Source of the DNA: DATAWK01 sp036267255
Lineage (GTDB): Bacteria; Acidobacteriota; Terriglobia; Terriglobales; Acidobacteriaceae
Length of the DNA: 64,000 nt
Direction: 5' to 3'
Assembly: GCA_036267255.1 (NCBI GenBank)
Contig: DATAWK010000031.1
Span: 62,001 to 126,000, forward strand
The translations under genes were made by a program, and so were the position numbers. Positions 27,673 through 35,927 of the stretch are shown piece after piece. Position 1 is the stretch's first letter, and every line of letters starts with the position of its first letter. Under the pieces are notes generated by a model. It did no database searches and was not told the DNA's origin. It saw nothing but the letters and a program-made list of their open reading frames with translations.

Positions 27673-28829
27673 AAGCCTCCCCGAAACGCCTGCTGCACGT
27701 GATTCGCTCTTTGTCCCCGGAATACGGAGGACCAGCGCAACAGGTACGCCAGATTGTTGGCACCTATCCGAGCCTTGGTCTGATTGGCGAAGTGGCCTGT
27801 CTGGACGATCCAGCGTCATCTTTTCTTGGCGGACTGGATTTTTCCGTCCACGCGCTGGGACCAGCACGCGGCATCTATGGCTACTCTTCCAAGTGGATGC
27901 CTTGGGTGCGCGCAAATCTCGATCGTTTTGACGGCGTCGTTATCCATGGCATCTGGCAATATCAGAGCTACGGTACATGGTTGGCCATACGGGGAAGCAA
28001 GAAACCCTACGTTCAATTGCCGCATGGCATGCTGGATCCATGGTTCAAGCGGCAATATCCACGGAAGCACATCAAGAAGTGGATCTATTGGACGCTTGCC
28101 GAGTATTGGGTCCTGCGGCAGGCCAGACGCGTGCTTTTTACTTCTGCCACAGAGCAGCGTCTTGCTCCAGAGAGCTTTTGGCTGCATCACTGGAACGGTG
28201 CTGTCGTCCCCTATGGCGCCACAGCGCCATCCGGCGATGCAGGCGCCCAACAGGAAGTCTTTTATAGACAATGTCCCGCTCTACGAGGGCAGCGTTTTTT
28301 ACTCTATCTGAGCAGGATCCACCCCAAAAAGGGCTGCGACCTGCTAATCGACGCCTTCCTGCACGTGGCCGAACGCGCGCCATGGTTGCATCTGGTGATG
28401 GCTGGGCCTGATCCTACAGGGATGCGTCCCCAGTTGGAGGCACAGGTTGCAGCCGCGGGATTGTCGCATCGCGTACACTGGCCCGGCCTGCTGACAGGGG
28501 AAGCAAAGTGGGGAGCTTTTTTTGCCAGCGAGGCATTCATACTTCCTTCCCATCAGGAAAACTTCGGCATCGCGGTGGCTGAAGCGCTGGGATGCAGTCG
28601 GCCTGTGCTGATTTCGGACCAAGTAAACATCTGGCCGGAGATTCATAGCGATGGAGCTGGATTTGTGGCACCCGACACGCTCGAAGGCACAATCCATCTG
28701 CTGGAAGAATGGACTGCACTCAACAACGAGCAGCGTGGACAAATAAGCCTGCGCGCCAAGACCTGCTTTGAGAAGCGCTATAACATTGTGAACAATGTGG
28801 CGGAACTTGTGCGATTCTTTGTGCAGTAG
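27669..28829 (+). CDS. glycosyltransferase family 4 (second)
   Basis: This 386-residue GT-B protein has an N-terminal SPEYGGPAQQVRQI loop and a middle segment PHGMLDPWFKRQYPRKHIKKWIYW typical of a subset of lipopolysaccharide/exopolysaccharide GT4 enzymes. The donor-binding half has YLSRIHPKKGCDLLIDAF and LPSHQENFGIAVAEAL (E-x7-E). The start is fixed by the ATGA overlap with the preceding glycosyltransferase. Linkage and sugar are unknown. It probably adds the sugar before or after its neighbour in the repeat unit. Confidence 0.9.
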   Translation: MKASPKRLLHVIRSLSPEYGGPAQQVRQIVGTYPSLGLIGEVACLDDPASSFLGGLDFSVHALGPARGIYGYSSKWMPWVRANLDRFDGVVIHGIWQYQSYGTWLAIRGSKKPYVQLPHGMLDPWFKRQYPRKHIKKWIYWTLAEYWVLRQARRVLFTSATEQRLAPESFWLHHWNGAVVPYGATAPSGDAGAQQEVFYRQCPALRGQRFLLYLSRIHPKKGCDLLIDAFLHVAERAPWLHLVMAGPDPTGMRPQLEAQVAAAGLSHRVHWPGLLTGEAKWGAFFASEAFILPSHQENFGIAVAEALGCSRPVLISDQVNIWPEIHSDGAGFVAPDTLEGTIHLLEEWTALNNEQRGQISLRAKTCFEKRYNIVNNVAELVRFFVQ

Positions 28830-28864
28830 CAGACATCGTTACCGGAACAATCAGGAAACTTTGT

Positions 28865-29449
28865 ATGGCCACCAGGAACACCGATATCGACATTCCTGAT
28901 TCCAAGCGAATGGATCCCTACGTCACGCCGCAATACTCCGTTGGCAATCGCATCCGCCGTCAGCTTTGGAATACATGCTGGGCCCTTTTCTACCGCACTT
29001 CTCCGCGCACGGCACATGGTTGGCGGGCATGGCTGCTGCGCTGCTTTGGAGCGAGGCTTGGAGCAAATTGCCACTTCTATCCGCAATCGCGTGTGTGGGC
29101 GCCCTGGAACCTGGAATGCGAAGATACGGTGATTGTTGGCGACCGGGCGGACCTGTACAACCCTTCGCGCCTGTATCTGGCCTCCCATGCGATCATTTCG
29201 CAGGACGCCTATCTCTGCGGCGCAACCCATGATTACAACAATCCAGCGTTCCGCGTCGTCTCCTATCCGATGCGCGTGGGCCGATACGCATGGATTGCTG
29301 CCCGTGCCTGCGTTTCTCCGGGAGTGAATATCGGGGAAGGCGCCATCCTCGGCCTGGCTTCTGTGGCTACACGAGATCTGGAGGCATGGAGTGTGTATGC
29401 CGGGATGCCGGCAAGAAAAATTAAGGACCGGGTCAGAATCGCGGAATAG
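28865..29449 (+). CDS. colanic-acid-type acetyltransferase (WcaF-like, hexapeptide repeat)
   Basis: This 194-residue trimeric left-handed beta-helix acyltransferase resembles WcaF, which O-acetylates colanic acid sugars. Hexapeptide-repeat features run from about residue 65 onward (FGARLGANCHFYPQSRVWAPWNLECED). The catalytic His is in LCGATHDYNNPAF, and the C-terminal coil VSPGVNIGEGAILGLASVATRDL is typical. It is the last gene of the plus-strand polysaccharide operon, 35 bp after the second glycosyltransferase, and is followed by a terminator. The acetyl target is presumably the exported polysaccharide. Confidence 0.9.
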   Translation: MATRNTDIDIPDSKRMDPYVTPQYSVGNRIRRQLWNTCWALFYRTSPRTAHGWRAWLLRCFGARLGANCHFYPQSRVWAPWNLECEDTVIVGDRADLYNPSRLYLASHAIISQDAYLCGATHDYNNPAFRVVSYPMRVGRYAWIAARACVSPGVNIGEGAILGLASVATRDLEAWSVYAGMPARKIKDRVRIAE

Positions 29450-29484
29450 TTTTCGGAAAACCTTGCATATGCATTCTGCGCAAA

Positions 29485-29513
29485 GCAAAGCCCGGCTTAT
29501 TGCCGGGCTTTGC
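29485..29513. terminator. bidirectional intrinsic terminator between the polysaccharide operon and rho
   Basis: A perfect 12-bp stem (29485-29496 with 29502-29513, GC-rich core) closes a 5-base loop. It stands between two convergent genes. Short T-rich sequence follows on each side, so it probably serves both directions. Confidence 0.8.
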
Positions 29514-29534
29514 TTGTTATGTAGAAAACAATCA

Positions 29535-30785
29535 CTACAACGAATTCATGTTCAGCAGAAACTCCGCATTGTTGCGAGCCTTGCCCAGCTTATCCACCAG
29601 CAGCTCCATCGCTTCCACCGGGGACAGCGGATTGAGTACCTTACGCAACAGCCAGATGCGCTGTAACTCGTCTTTGGCAATCAGCAGCTCTTCCTTACGT
29701 GTGCCGGAGCGTTGGATATCGATAGCCGGGAAGACACGCTTGTCGACCAGCTTGCGGTCGAGAATGATTTCCATGTTGCCGGTACCTTTGAATTCTTCAA
29801 AGATCACTTCATCCATGCGCGAGCCGGTATCGACGAGAGCCGTGGCAATGATGGTCAACGAGCCGCCTTCTTCAATGTTGCGCGCCGCGCCGAAGAAGCG
29901 TTTGGGCCGCTGCAAGGCATTGGAATCCACACCGCCGGAGAGCACCTTGCCGGATGGCGGCACAATCGTGTTGTAGGCACGTGCCAAGCGCGTGATGGAA
30001 TCGAGCAGAATGACCACGTCGCGCTTGTGCTCTACCAGGCGCTTGGCCTTTTCGATAACCATCTCGGCAACCTGTACGTGGCGAGCCGCCGGCTCATCGA
30101 AGGTGGAGCTGATAACTTCGCCCTTTACCGAGCGCTGCATGTCCGTTACTTCTTCCGGGCGCTCATCAATCAACAGAACGATCAACACAACTTCCGGATG
30201 ATTTGTAGTAACGGAGTTGGCAATGGCCTGCAGCAACATGGTTTTGCCGGTGCGTGGCGGGGCAACAATCAGCCCGCGCTGGCCCTTGCCGATGGGCGTC
30301 AACAGGTCCATGACGCGGCCGCTGACGTTCTCGCGCACCGTCTCCATCTTGATGCGCTCCTGTGGATAGAGCGGCGTCAGGTTGTCAAACAGAATTTTAT
30401 TGCGTGTCTCTTCCGGGGACTCGAAGTTGATGGCTTCAATCTTGACCAGCGCGAAATATTTCTCGCCTTCGTGCGGCGGACGGACGTTGCCGCTGATGGT
30501 GTCACCGGTCTTCAGGTCGAACTTGCGAATTTGGGAGGGAGAAACATAAATATCATCCGGCCCCGGCAGATAATTGTAATCCGGCGAACGCAGGAAGCCG
30601 TATCCATCCGGCAGGATCTCCAGCACGCCTTCAGCAAAGATGTGGCCTTCCTTCTCGCTTTGTGCCTGCAGAATTTTGAAGATCAGATCCTGCTTGCGCA
30701 GGCCGCTGGCTCCGGGGATTTCCAGTGTGCGCGCGATGCGGCTCAACTCCTGGATGTTCTTTTCTTTCAACTCAGATATGGTCAT
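29535..30785 (-). CDS. rho: transcription termination factor Rho
   Basis: This 416-residue hexameric RNA helicase terminates transcription. It has the N-terminal Rho helix-bundle segment (LSRIARTLEIPGASGLRKQDLI), the cold-shock RNA-binding domain (EGVLEILPDGYGFLRSPDYNYLPGPDDIYVSPSQIR), Walker A APPRTGKT, Walker B VVILLDSITRLARAYN and the Q/R-loop region. Length is standard and no insertion domain is present. The start lies in an A-rich leader without a clear Shine-Dalgarno. It lies downstream of rpoZ, separated by that gene's terminator. Confidence 0.97.
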   Translation of the reverse strand: MTISELKEKNIQELSRIARTLEIPGASGLRKQDLIFKILQAQSEKEGHIFAEGVLEILPDGYGFLRSPDYNYLPGPDDIYVSPSQIRKFDLKTGDTISGNVRPPHEGEKYFALVKIEAINFESPEETRNKILFDNLTPLYPQERIKMETVRENVSGRVMDLLTPIGKGQRGLIVAPPRTGKTMLLQAIANSVTTNHPEVVLIVLLIDERPEEVTDMQRSVKGEVISSTFDEPAARHVQVAEMVIEKAKRLVEHKRDVVILLDSITRLARAYNTIVPPSGKVLSGGVDSNALQRPKRFFGAARNIEEGGSLTIIATALVDTGSRMDEVIFEEFKGTGNMEIILDRKLVDKRVFPAIDIQRSGTRKEELLIAKDELQRIWLLRKVLNPLSPVEAMELLVDKLGKARNNAEFLLNMNSL

Positions 30786-30865
30786 TTTTTTAGTGGATTG
30801 TGTTTGTTTTGAGGATAGTGCTACGGAAAGGCCAATACATTGCTGTTAAGGACGTGGAGGTTGAG

Positions 30866-30889
30866 AAAAAAGCCCGCTGGGGAGCAGGC
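30866..30889 (-). terminator. intrinsic terminator of rpoZ
   Basis: On the minus strand, GCCTGC pairs with GCGGGC across a six-base loop and is followed by six T residues (30871-30866), immediately after the rpoZ stop. Confidence 0.75.
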
Positions 30890-30894
30890 CGCAC

Positions 30895-31113
30895 TTATGC
30901 TGCGCGGCGCTCCTCTTTGCGGACGATTTCAGTTTGACGTACAGGTTTCCCAAGCGGGTTCTCCGTACGGAAGTGGAGCAGAACATCGTTCATTGTGTCC
31001 TGCAGCCGGGTGTTGGGCTTATGCAGCTTGCGGGTTGCCTTGGAAGCCAACTGGCACAGCTGGTAACGATTCTTCACGTGGGTCAGAGCACCATAAATCA
31101 AGTTGGAGCGCAT
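30895..31113 (-). CDS. rpoZ: RNA polymerase omega subunit
   Basis: This small 72-residue protein matches the omega subunit, which helps assemble and stabilise the beta' subunit of RNA polymerase. The core segment RYQLCQLASKATRKL corresponds to the conserved region that contacts beta', and a charged C-terminal tail follows. The ATG at 31113 is supported by GAGGAG about eight bases upstream; five codons further upstream are open but lie between the ribosome-binding site and the start. It is monocistronic by layout, with its own terminator before rho. Confidence 0.88.
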   Translation of the reverse strand: MRSNLIYGALTHVKNRYQLCQLASKATRKLHKPNTRLQDTMNDVLLHFRTENPLGKPVRQTEIVRKEERRAA

Positions 31114-31131
31114 TTCAAATCTCCTCAATCA

Positions 31132-31159
31132 AGTATTCAATGTTGCTATCTCGTCGCAA
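31132..31159 (-). promoter_or_regulatory. candidate promoter of rpoZ
   Basis: On the minus strand TTGCGA (31159-31154) and AATACT (31137-31132) are 16 bp apart, ending about 18 bp before the rpoZ ATG. Confidence 0.35.
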
Positions 31160-31669
31160 CCACACTGCCACAACCTTAGCGAACGCAGCCTGTGATTCCG
31201 CACAGAGGATTACACTTCTCTTTAGACGCACGAAATGGCGTCCAGGATCAAAGATTTGTTGTGCTTCAGGCAGAATCTTTCTGCACAACATCATCCGGTG
31301 CGTTGTTTGCGAATCACTGGCAAGATTCGTTCTGTTTTGTACACTGCCGTCAGCGTGGGGTGGAACGCTTCAATGCGTTCGCTATGGAAGTCCTTGCCTG
31401 ATCGGGATTTAGCGAGCAATTCGTATGAACCCCTCTGCTTAGAGTTCGAGTGCTCGTCAATCTTGGCACTTGCTAGATTACGTGTACGTGAGCGTGGAGT
31501 CAACGAAAATTTACAATTCGCACATCTCCTGCGAGAAAATTCCAACCTACTGAAAATAAAGTGGTTAGTGGCATCTACGGGGACGGTGGGAGCCAATTTA
31601 TCAACAGTTCCCTCTCGCAATCCATCTTTTAGAGAGACCCAAGTTACCTTCGCGTTTGGGTACGATGCG
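31160..31669. other. unexplained 510-bp stretch between comM and rpoZ
   Basis: No recognised gene is present, although both flanking genes read leftward. Open frames here have no ribosome-binding site and extend into the antisense of comM. It could hold a structured RNA, a decayed gene or a long leader; I see no strong hairpin. A short inverted match, GAGTGC (31450) and GCACTT, is the only repeat noticed. Confidence 0.4.
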
Positions 31670-33229
31670 TCATGCCCAGTAGCTCCGGTCCAGCGTGCGA
31701 TATTGGATCGCCTCGGCAATGTGCTTGACCGTCAGGTCCTGTTGGCCCTCCAGGTCGGCAATAGTACGGGCAACCTTCAAGATTCTGTCATGGGCACGAG
31801 CGCTGAGACCCTGCTGCTGCATGGCGCGCTCCAGCAACCGTTCCGCATCGGAAGAAAGTTCACAATAGACGCGAATCTGGCGGGTGCTCATCTGGGCATT
31901 GGCATAGATGCGCTCCGCGCCAAGCGCAAAACGATCTGCCTGTCGCTCCCGCGCTGCCAGGACACGATTACGAATCTCTGTTGAGCCTTCCGCCGCTGCA
32001 CCACCACGCAGTTCCTTGTATTGCACCGCCGGCACTTCAATATGGATATCGATACGGTCCAGGAGAGGTCCGGAGACCTTCGATACATAGCGCTGGATCA
32101 TGGGCGGAGTGCAAAGACACTCGCGTGATTTGTCATTGAAGTAGCCGCAGGGGCAGGGGTTCATCGCAGCGGCCAACATGAAACGTGCGGGAAAGCTCAA
32201 CGACATGGAAGCACGTGCGATGGTTACCTGGCCATCTTCGAGCGGCTGGCGCATAACCTCCAGCACGTTACGGGGAAATTCCGGCAGTTCATCCAGAAAC
32301 AGCACGCCGTTGTGCGCCAACGAAACCTCGCCGGGGCGTGGGATGGCTCCTCCACCAATCAGGCCTGCGTCGGAAACGGTGTGATGGGGCGAGCGAAACG
32401 GCCGCTGCATCACCAACCCCTTGTTGGCATCCAGTACTCCAGCCACGGAATGGATCTTGGTCGTCTCCAATGCTTCGTCAAAAGAGAGTGGTGACAAAAT
32501 CCCAGGCAGTCGCTTAGCCAGCATGGTTTTGCCGGAGCCCGGTGGCCCGATCATCAAGATGTTGTGCCCACCCGCTGCCGACACCTCCAAGGCACGCTTG
32601 GCCGTATGCTGGCCGCGTACATCGCGGAAGTCCAGCGAAAAATGCTGCATCTCGTTGAGGAGTTCGCGCGTGGCCACGCGCACGGGTTCTGCATGAATGC
32701 CACCGTTGGCAGCTGCATTCAACAACTCACGCACCTGCAGCAATGTATTGACGGCGTAGACATTCACTCCCTCGACCACGGCGGCTTCGCGTGCGTTGGC
32801 CTCTGGAATAATCAGGTTCTGGATGCCACGTTCGCGCGCTGCTACGGCAATCGGCAGCATCCCTTGTACAGGACGCAAACCGCCATCCAGGCCGAGCTCG
32901 CCGACCAGCAGAAAATTGCTGAGATCGCGGAGCTGCAGGCTGCCATAAGCACCGAGAATGCCGATGGCCATGGGCAGATCGAAGCCGGAGCCTTCCTTCT
33001 TTAGATCGGCGGGGGCCAGGTTGATGGTGATATGCGTGGGAGGAACGTCGAAACCCGAGTTCTTGATGGCGGCGCGCACGCGGTCACGGCTCTCGCGCAC
33101 GGCGGCATCTGGCAGTCCGACAGTGTGGAAGCGGTCTTCAACAGTTTTGATGCCAGAGAAATCGACTTCAACATCAATAATGTTGGCGTGAATTCCGTAG
33201 ACAGCGGCGCTGAGCGCTTTGAAAAGCAT
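31670..33229 (-). CDS. comM: ComM/YifB family Mg-chelatase-like AAA+ ATPase
   Basis: This 519-residue protein has the YifB/ComM architecture. There is an N-terminal Lon-protease-like domain (LFKALSAAVYGIHANIIDVEVDF to about residue 175), an AAA+ domain with Walker A IGPPGSGKTMLAKRLPGIL and Walker B GVLFLDELPEFPRNVLE, then a zinc-finger-like MNPCPCGYFNDKSRECLCTP and the C-terminal Mg-chelatase lid. ComM is a hexameric helicase that promotes branch migration during natural transformation in Vibrio. That function is known for the family but not shown here. No other competence gene is in the window. Confidence 0.93.
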   Translation of the reverse strand: MLFKALSAAVYGIHANIIDVEVDFSGIKTVEDRFHTVGLPDAAVRESRDRVRAAIKNSGFDVPPTHITINLAPADLKKEGSGFDLPMAIGILGAYGSLQLRDLSNFLLVGELGLDGGLRPVQGMLPIAVAARERGIQNLIIPEANAREAAVVEGVNVYAVNTLLQVRELLNAAANGGIHAEPVRVATRELLNEMQHFSLDFRDVRGQHTAKRALEVSAAGGHNILMIGPPGSGKTMLAKRLPGILSPLSFDEALETTKIHSVAGVLDANKGLVMQRPFRSPHHTVSDAGLIGGGAIPRPGEVSLAHNGVLFLDELPEFPRNVLEVMRQPLEDGQVTIARASMSLSFPARFMLAAAMNPCPCGYFNDKSRECLCTPPMIQRYVSKVSGPLLDRIDIHIEVPAVQYKELRGGAAAEGSTEIRNRVLAARERQADRFALGAERIYANAQMSTRQIRVYCELSSDAERLLERAMQQQGLSARAHDRILKVARTIADLEGQQDLTVKHIAEAIQYRTLDRSYWA

Positions 33230-33391
33230 CGTAGGGGAGTAGGCCTGGGTGAACGAAATCTATGTGGCGTGAGTATAGCATTCGTATCGCCAATAGACGA
33301 CATGGCGGGTGGGAATTATGTGCGAACTTATGCTTCGGATGATCTCATTGCCATGGATACAAACGAGCCATTGTCCATTCTCCGGTTTTTC

Positions 33392-33712
33392 TTAACACGA
33401 CCGGGCCACCGGAAACATGGCGCTGATATCCCGATAGCTCACAGCCTCTTCCGCGAAACTAAAGGTTCCGTGCTCTCGCATCTCTTGCGCCGCGCGAAGA
33501 AATGCACCCAGTGCTGCACGGGAGAGCGCACTGCCAACGCTAATGCGCTTGACTCCAATCTCTGAAAGTTCGGCTTGGCTCAGCTGAATTCCTTGCAGTC
33601 CCATGACGACGTTCACCGGGCGATCCACGGCCGACGCGAAATGCTGGCCCGATTCAGCCTTGAAATTTAAGGCAGCGGCATCACTCAGAATGTGAAACTT
33701 CCACACCAGCAA
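33392..33712 (-). pseudogene. C-terminal remnant of a PEP mutase/isocitrate lyase superfamily gene
   Basis: The frame encodes at most 106 residues. From about residue 27 it resembles only the C-terminal end of PEP phosphonomutase/isocitrate-lyase-like proteins, which are about 250-280 residues. Typical pieces are RPVNVVMGLQG, LSEIGVKRISVGSALSRAALGAFLRAAQEM and the ending FSFAEEAVSYRDISAMF. The N-terminal barrel strands with the metal-binding DVE and KTH elements are absent. Upstream sequence runs straight into the divergent serine dehydratase gene with no room for them. This looks like a deletion remnant, probably non-functional. Confidence 0.7.
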
Positions 33713-33750
33713 AAAAGCTCTACAATCATGGGTTCCTATAGCGGTTCTCT

Positions 33751-35109
33751 ATGACAAGCCTGTTTGATCTCTTCAAGATTGGTATTGGCCCTTCGAGTTC
33801 GCACACGGTAGGACCCATGCGCGCGGCTCGGCGCTTCTGTATGGAAACAGAGGCCGCTGGTTTCCTTGCTACTACAGCGCGGGTAACAGTAGAACTCTTC
33901 GGCTCTCTTGCGTTGACAGGGCATGGTCATGGAACTGACCGCGCACTGCAGTTGGGCCTGATGGGGGAACAAGCCGATCAGATTGATCCAGCTCAAATTG
34001 ATGGCATGCTGGCGAAGGTTGCCGGTAGCGGAGAGATTCTCCTTCTCGGTCATCACGTAGTTCCCTTTCGTGCAGCCGACGACTTGCTCTGGCACAAAGA
34101 TCAGACGCTACCCGATCATTCCAATGGAATGCGCTATACGGCCTACGGAGCCGGTGGCGCGGTACTGTGTCAGCAAATTTTCTATTCCATCGGCGGTGGA
34201 TTCATTCAAGCCGAGGGAGAAGACCTGGCGACACAGCAGGCGGACCCCCTACCCTACCCGTTCCAAAGTGCCGCAGATTTGCTGCATGTTGCCCAGGAAC
34301 ACAATCTGCAAATCTGGCAACTGATGTTGGCGAATGAATCGGTTCATCGCAGCGAGGCGGAGGTGCGCGCAGGGGTGGACCGCATCTGGCAGGCGATGCA
34401 GGCGTGCATGCAGCGCGGATTGACGACGGAAGGCACGCTGCCCGGCGGATTGAACGTCCGGCGGCGCGCACCCAATCTGGCCACAAGGCTTGCCACGGCC
34501 GGCGCGAGCGATCCTCTCGTACATATGGACTGGTTGACGGTGTACGCCATCGCGGTGAATGAAGAAAATGCTGCGGGCGGACGCGTGGTGACCGCTCCTA
34601 CGAATGGCGCTGCCGGAGTGGTGCCAGCCGTCGCCCATTACTATTGGAATTTTGTCCCCGGTGCGGATGCCGAAGGCATGCTGCGCTATTTTTTGACGGC
34701 TGCGGCGATTGGAATTCTGTACAAGGAGAATGCTTCCATCTCCGGCGCCGAGGTGGGCTGTCAGGGCGAGGTAGGCGTAGCCTGCTCCATGGCTGCGGGT
34801 GGACTGGTGGGTGCGCTGAACGGAACCAACGGCCAGATCGAACATGCCGCCGAGATTGCGATGGAGCACAACCTGGGCATGACCTGCGACCCTATTGGCG
34901 GGCTGGTGCAGATTCCCTGCATTGAGCGCAACGCGATGGGATCGGTGAAGGCTGTCAATGCCAGCCGGTTGGCCATGCATGATTCGGAATCGCACAAAGT
35001 CTCGCTCGACCAGGTGATTGCAACCATGTACCGCACCGGCATGGACATGCAGAGCCGCTATAAAGAGACATCATTAGCGGGACTGGCGCTGAATATTATT
35101 GAGTGCTGA
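33751..35109 (+). CDS. sdaA: L-serine ammonia-lyase, single-chain iron-sulfur type
   Basis: This 452-residue enzyme deaminates L-serine to pyruvate and ammonia using a [4Fe-4S] cluster. The N-terminal SLFDLFKIGIGPSSSHTVGPM and mid-chain PTNGAAGVVPAV segments are diagnostic. The cluster cysteines are visible in GCQGEVGVACSMAAGG and MTCDPIGGLVQIPC. Alpha and beta domains are fused as in SdaA/SdaB. A TACAAT hexamer lies 30 bp before the ATG without a good -35, and no clear Shine-Dalgarno is seen. It converges on the methyltransferase gene. Confidence 0.95.
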   Translation: MTSLFDLFKIGIGPSSSHTVGPMRAARRFCMETEAAGFLATTARVTVELFGSLALTGHGHGTDRALQLGLMGEQADQIDPAQIDGMLAKVAGSGEILLLGHHVVPFRAADDLLWHKDQTLPDHSNGMRYTAYGAGGAVLCQQIFYSIGGGFIQAEGEDLATQQADPLPYPFQSAADLLHVAQEHNLQIWQLMLANESVHRSEAEVRAGVDRIWQAMQACMQRGLTTEGTLPGGLNVRRRAPNLATRLATAGASDPLVHMDWLTVYAIAVNEENAAGGRVVTAPTNGAAGVVPAVAHYYWNFVPGADAEGMLRYFLTAAAIGILYKENASISGAEVGCQGEVGVACSMAAGGLVGALNGTNGQIEHAAEIAMEHNLGMTCDPIGGLVQIPCIERNAMGSVKAVNASRLAMHDSESHKVSLDQVIATMYRTGMDMQSRYKETSLAGLALNIIEC

Positions 35110-35154
35110 CAAGCAAATTCTGACCGAAAACGCCAATGAGGCGATTGGAGCCAT

Positions 35155-35919
35155 TCATCCAATCTGTCCATAGCTGACCGCGCAATCATATTTCACGGAA
35201 ACGTATCCATTCTGCTGGCAACGGGTGAAGAGTGCTTTTATCTCCTGCAGCATGGCGGAGTAACGCGGATGTTCCGCCTGCGGCATGTAGGACGAAGAGA
35301 GAATGCGCCCCTGCAGACCATCCAGGCTGAGTTGCTGCATATTGGGCAGGATGGTCTGCCGCATCTGCGCTGGAGCAAAGAAGTCGATCAGCTTCTCCTC
35401 ATGCAGGTGCTTGCCCTGCACCATCTGATAATCCATGCCGAATTCCTGAAGAATCCGCTCGTAGCCCACGGCAAATTCGTCACCCTCCAGATGGCGGTGA
35501 TTGTAGACAACAACACACCATCCGGCTGGCCGCAAGATGCGCGCAAACTCTGCTCGCGTCCGTACCAGATCGAACCAGTGCATGGCCTGACCTACAGTCA
35601 CCATGTCCACGCTGCGCGCGGGAAGATCTGTTGCCTCCGCCGTTCCGTCGACACATTGCAAGTGCGGATAATGCGTCAGGAGTGTTGCGCAAGCTTCGCG
35701 CATGGCGGCGTTCGGTTCCACAGCGATGACAGGATTCCCGTGCGTTAGAAAGATTTCTGTCAGCAGGCCAGTTCCCGCAGCGATGTCGGCGATCTGCATG
35801 TCGCGGGACAAACCGCACACGCGCGCTAACAAATCGACGATTGCCTGCGGATAGTGCGGGCGATATTGTCGATAATCCTCAACGCGAGAGCTAAAGCGCT
35901 CTGTTGGCTGGAGCGGCAT
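35155..35919 (-). CDS. class I SAM-dependent methyltransferase
   Basis: This 254-residue protein has a Rossmann-type methyltransferase domain. Motif I is IADIAAGTGLLTE (residues about 43-55), followed by VIAVEPNAAMREAC, GTAEATDLPARSVDMVTVGQAMHW and RILRPAGWCVV. The ATG at 35919 has AGGA at normal spacing. It follows the thiolase gene by 8 bp and is probably co-transcribed. The methyl acceptor is unknown; related proteins are annotated only as generic methyltransferases, and a lipid or small-molecule target is a guess. Confidence 0.85.
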   Translation of the reverse strand: MPLQPTERFSSRVEDYRQYRPHYPQAIVDLLARVCGLSRDMQIADIAAGTGLLTEIFLTHGNPVIAVEPNAAMREACATLLTHYPHLQCVDGTAEATDLPARSVDMVTVGQAMHWFDLVRTRAEFARILRPAGWCVVVYNHRHLEGDEFAVGYERILQEFGMDYQMVQGKHLHEEKLIDFFAPAQMRQTILPNMQQLSLDGLQGRILSSSYMPQAEHPRYSAMLQEIKALFTRCQQNGYVSVKYDCAVSYGQIG

Positions 35920-35927
35920 GCGCGTTC

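Noticed and set aside
31448..31475. CIRCE-like half-sites GAGTGC and GCACTT
   Set aside because: The order is inverted relative to CIRCE, only five to six bases match, and no heat-shock gene is adjacent.
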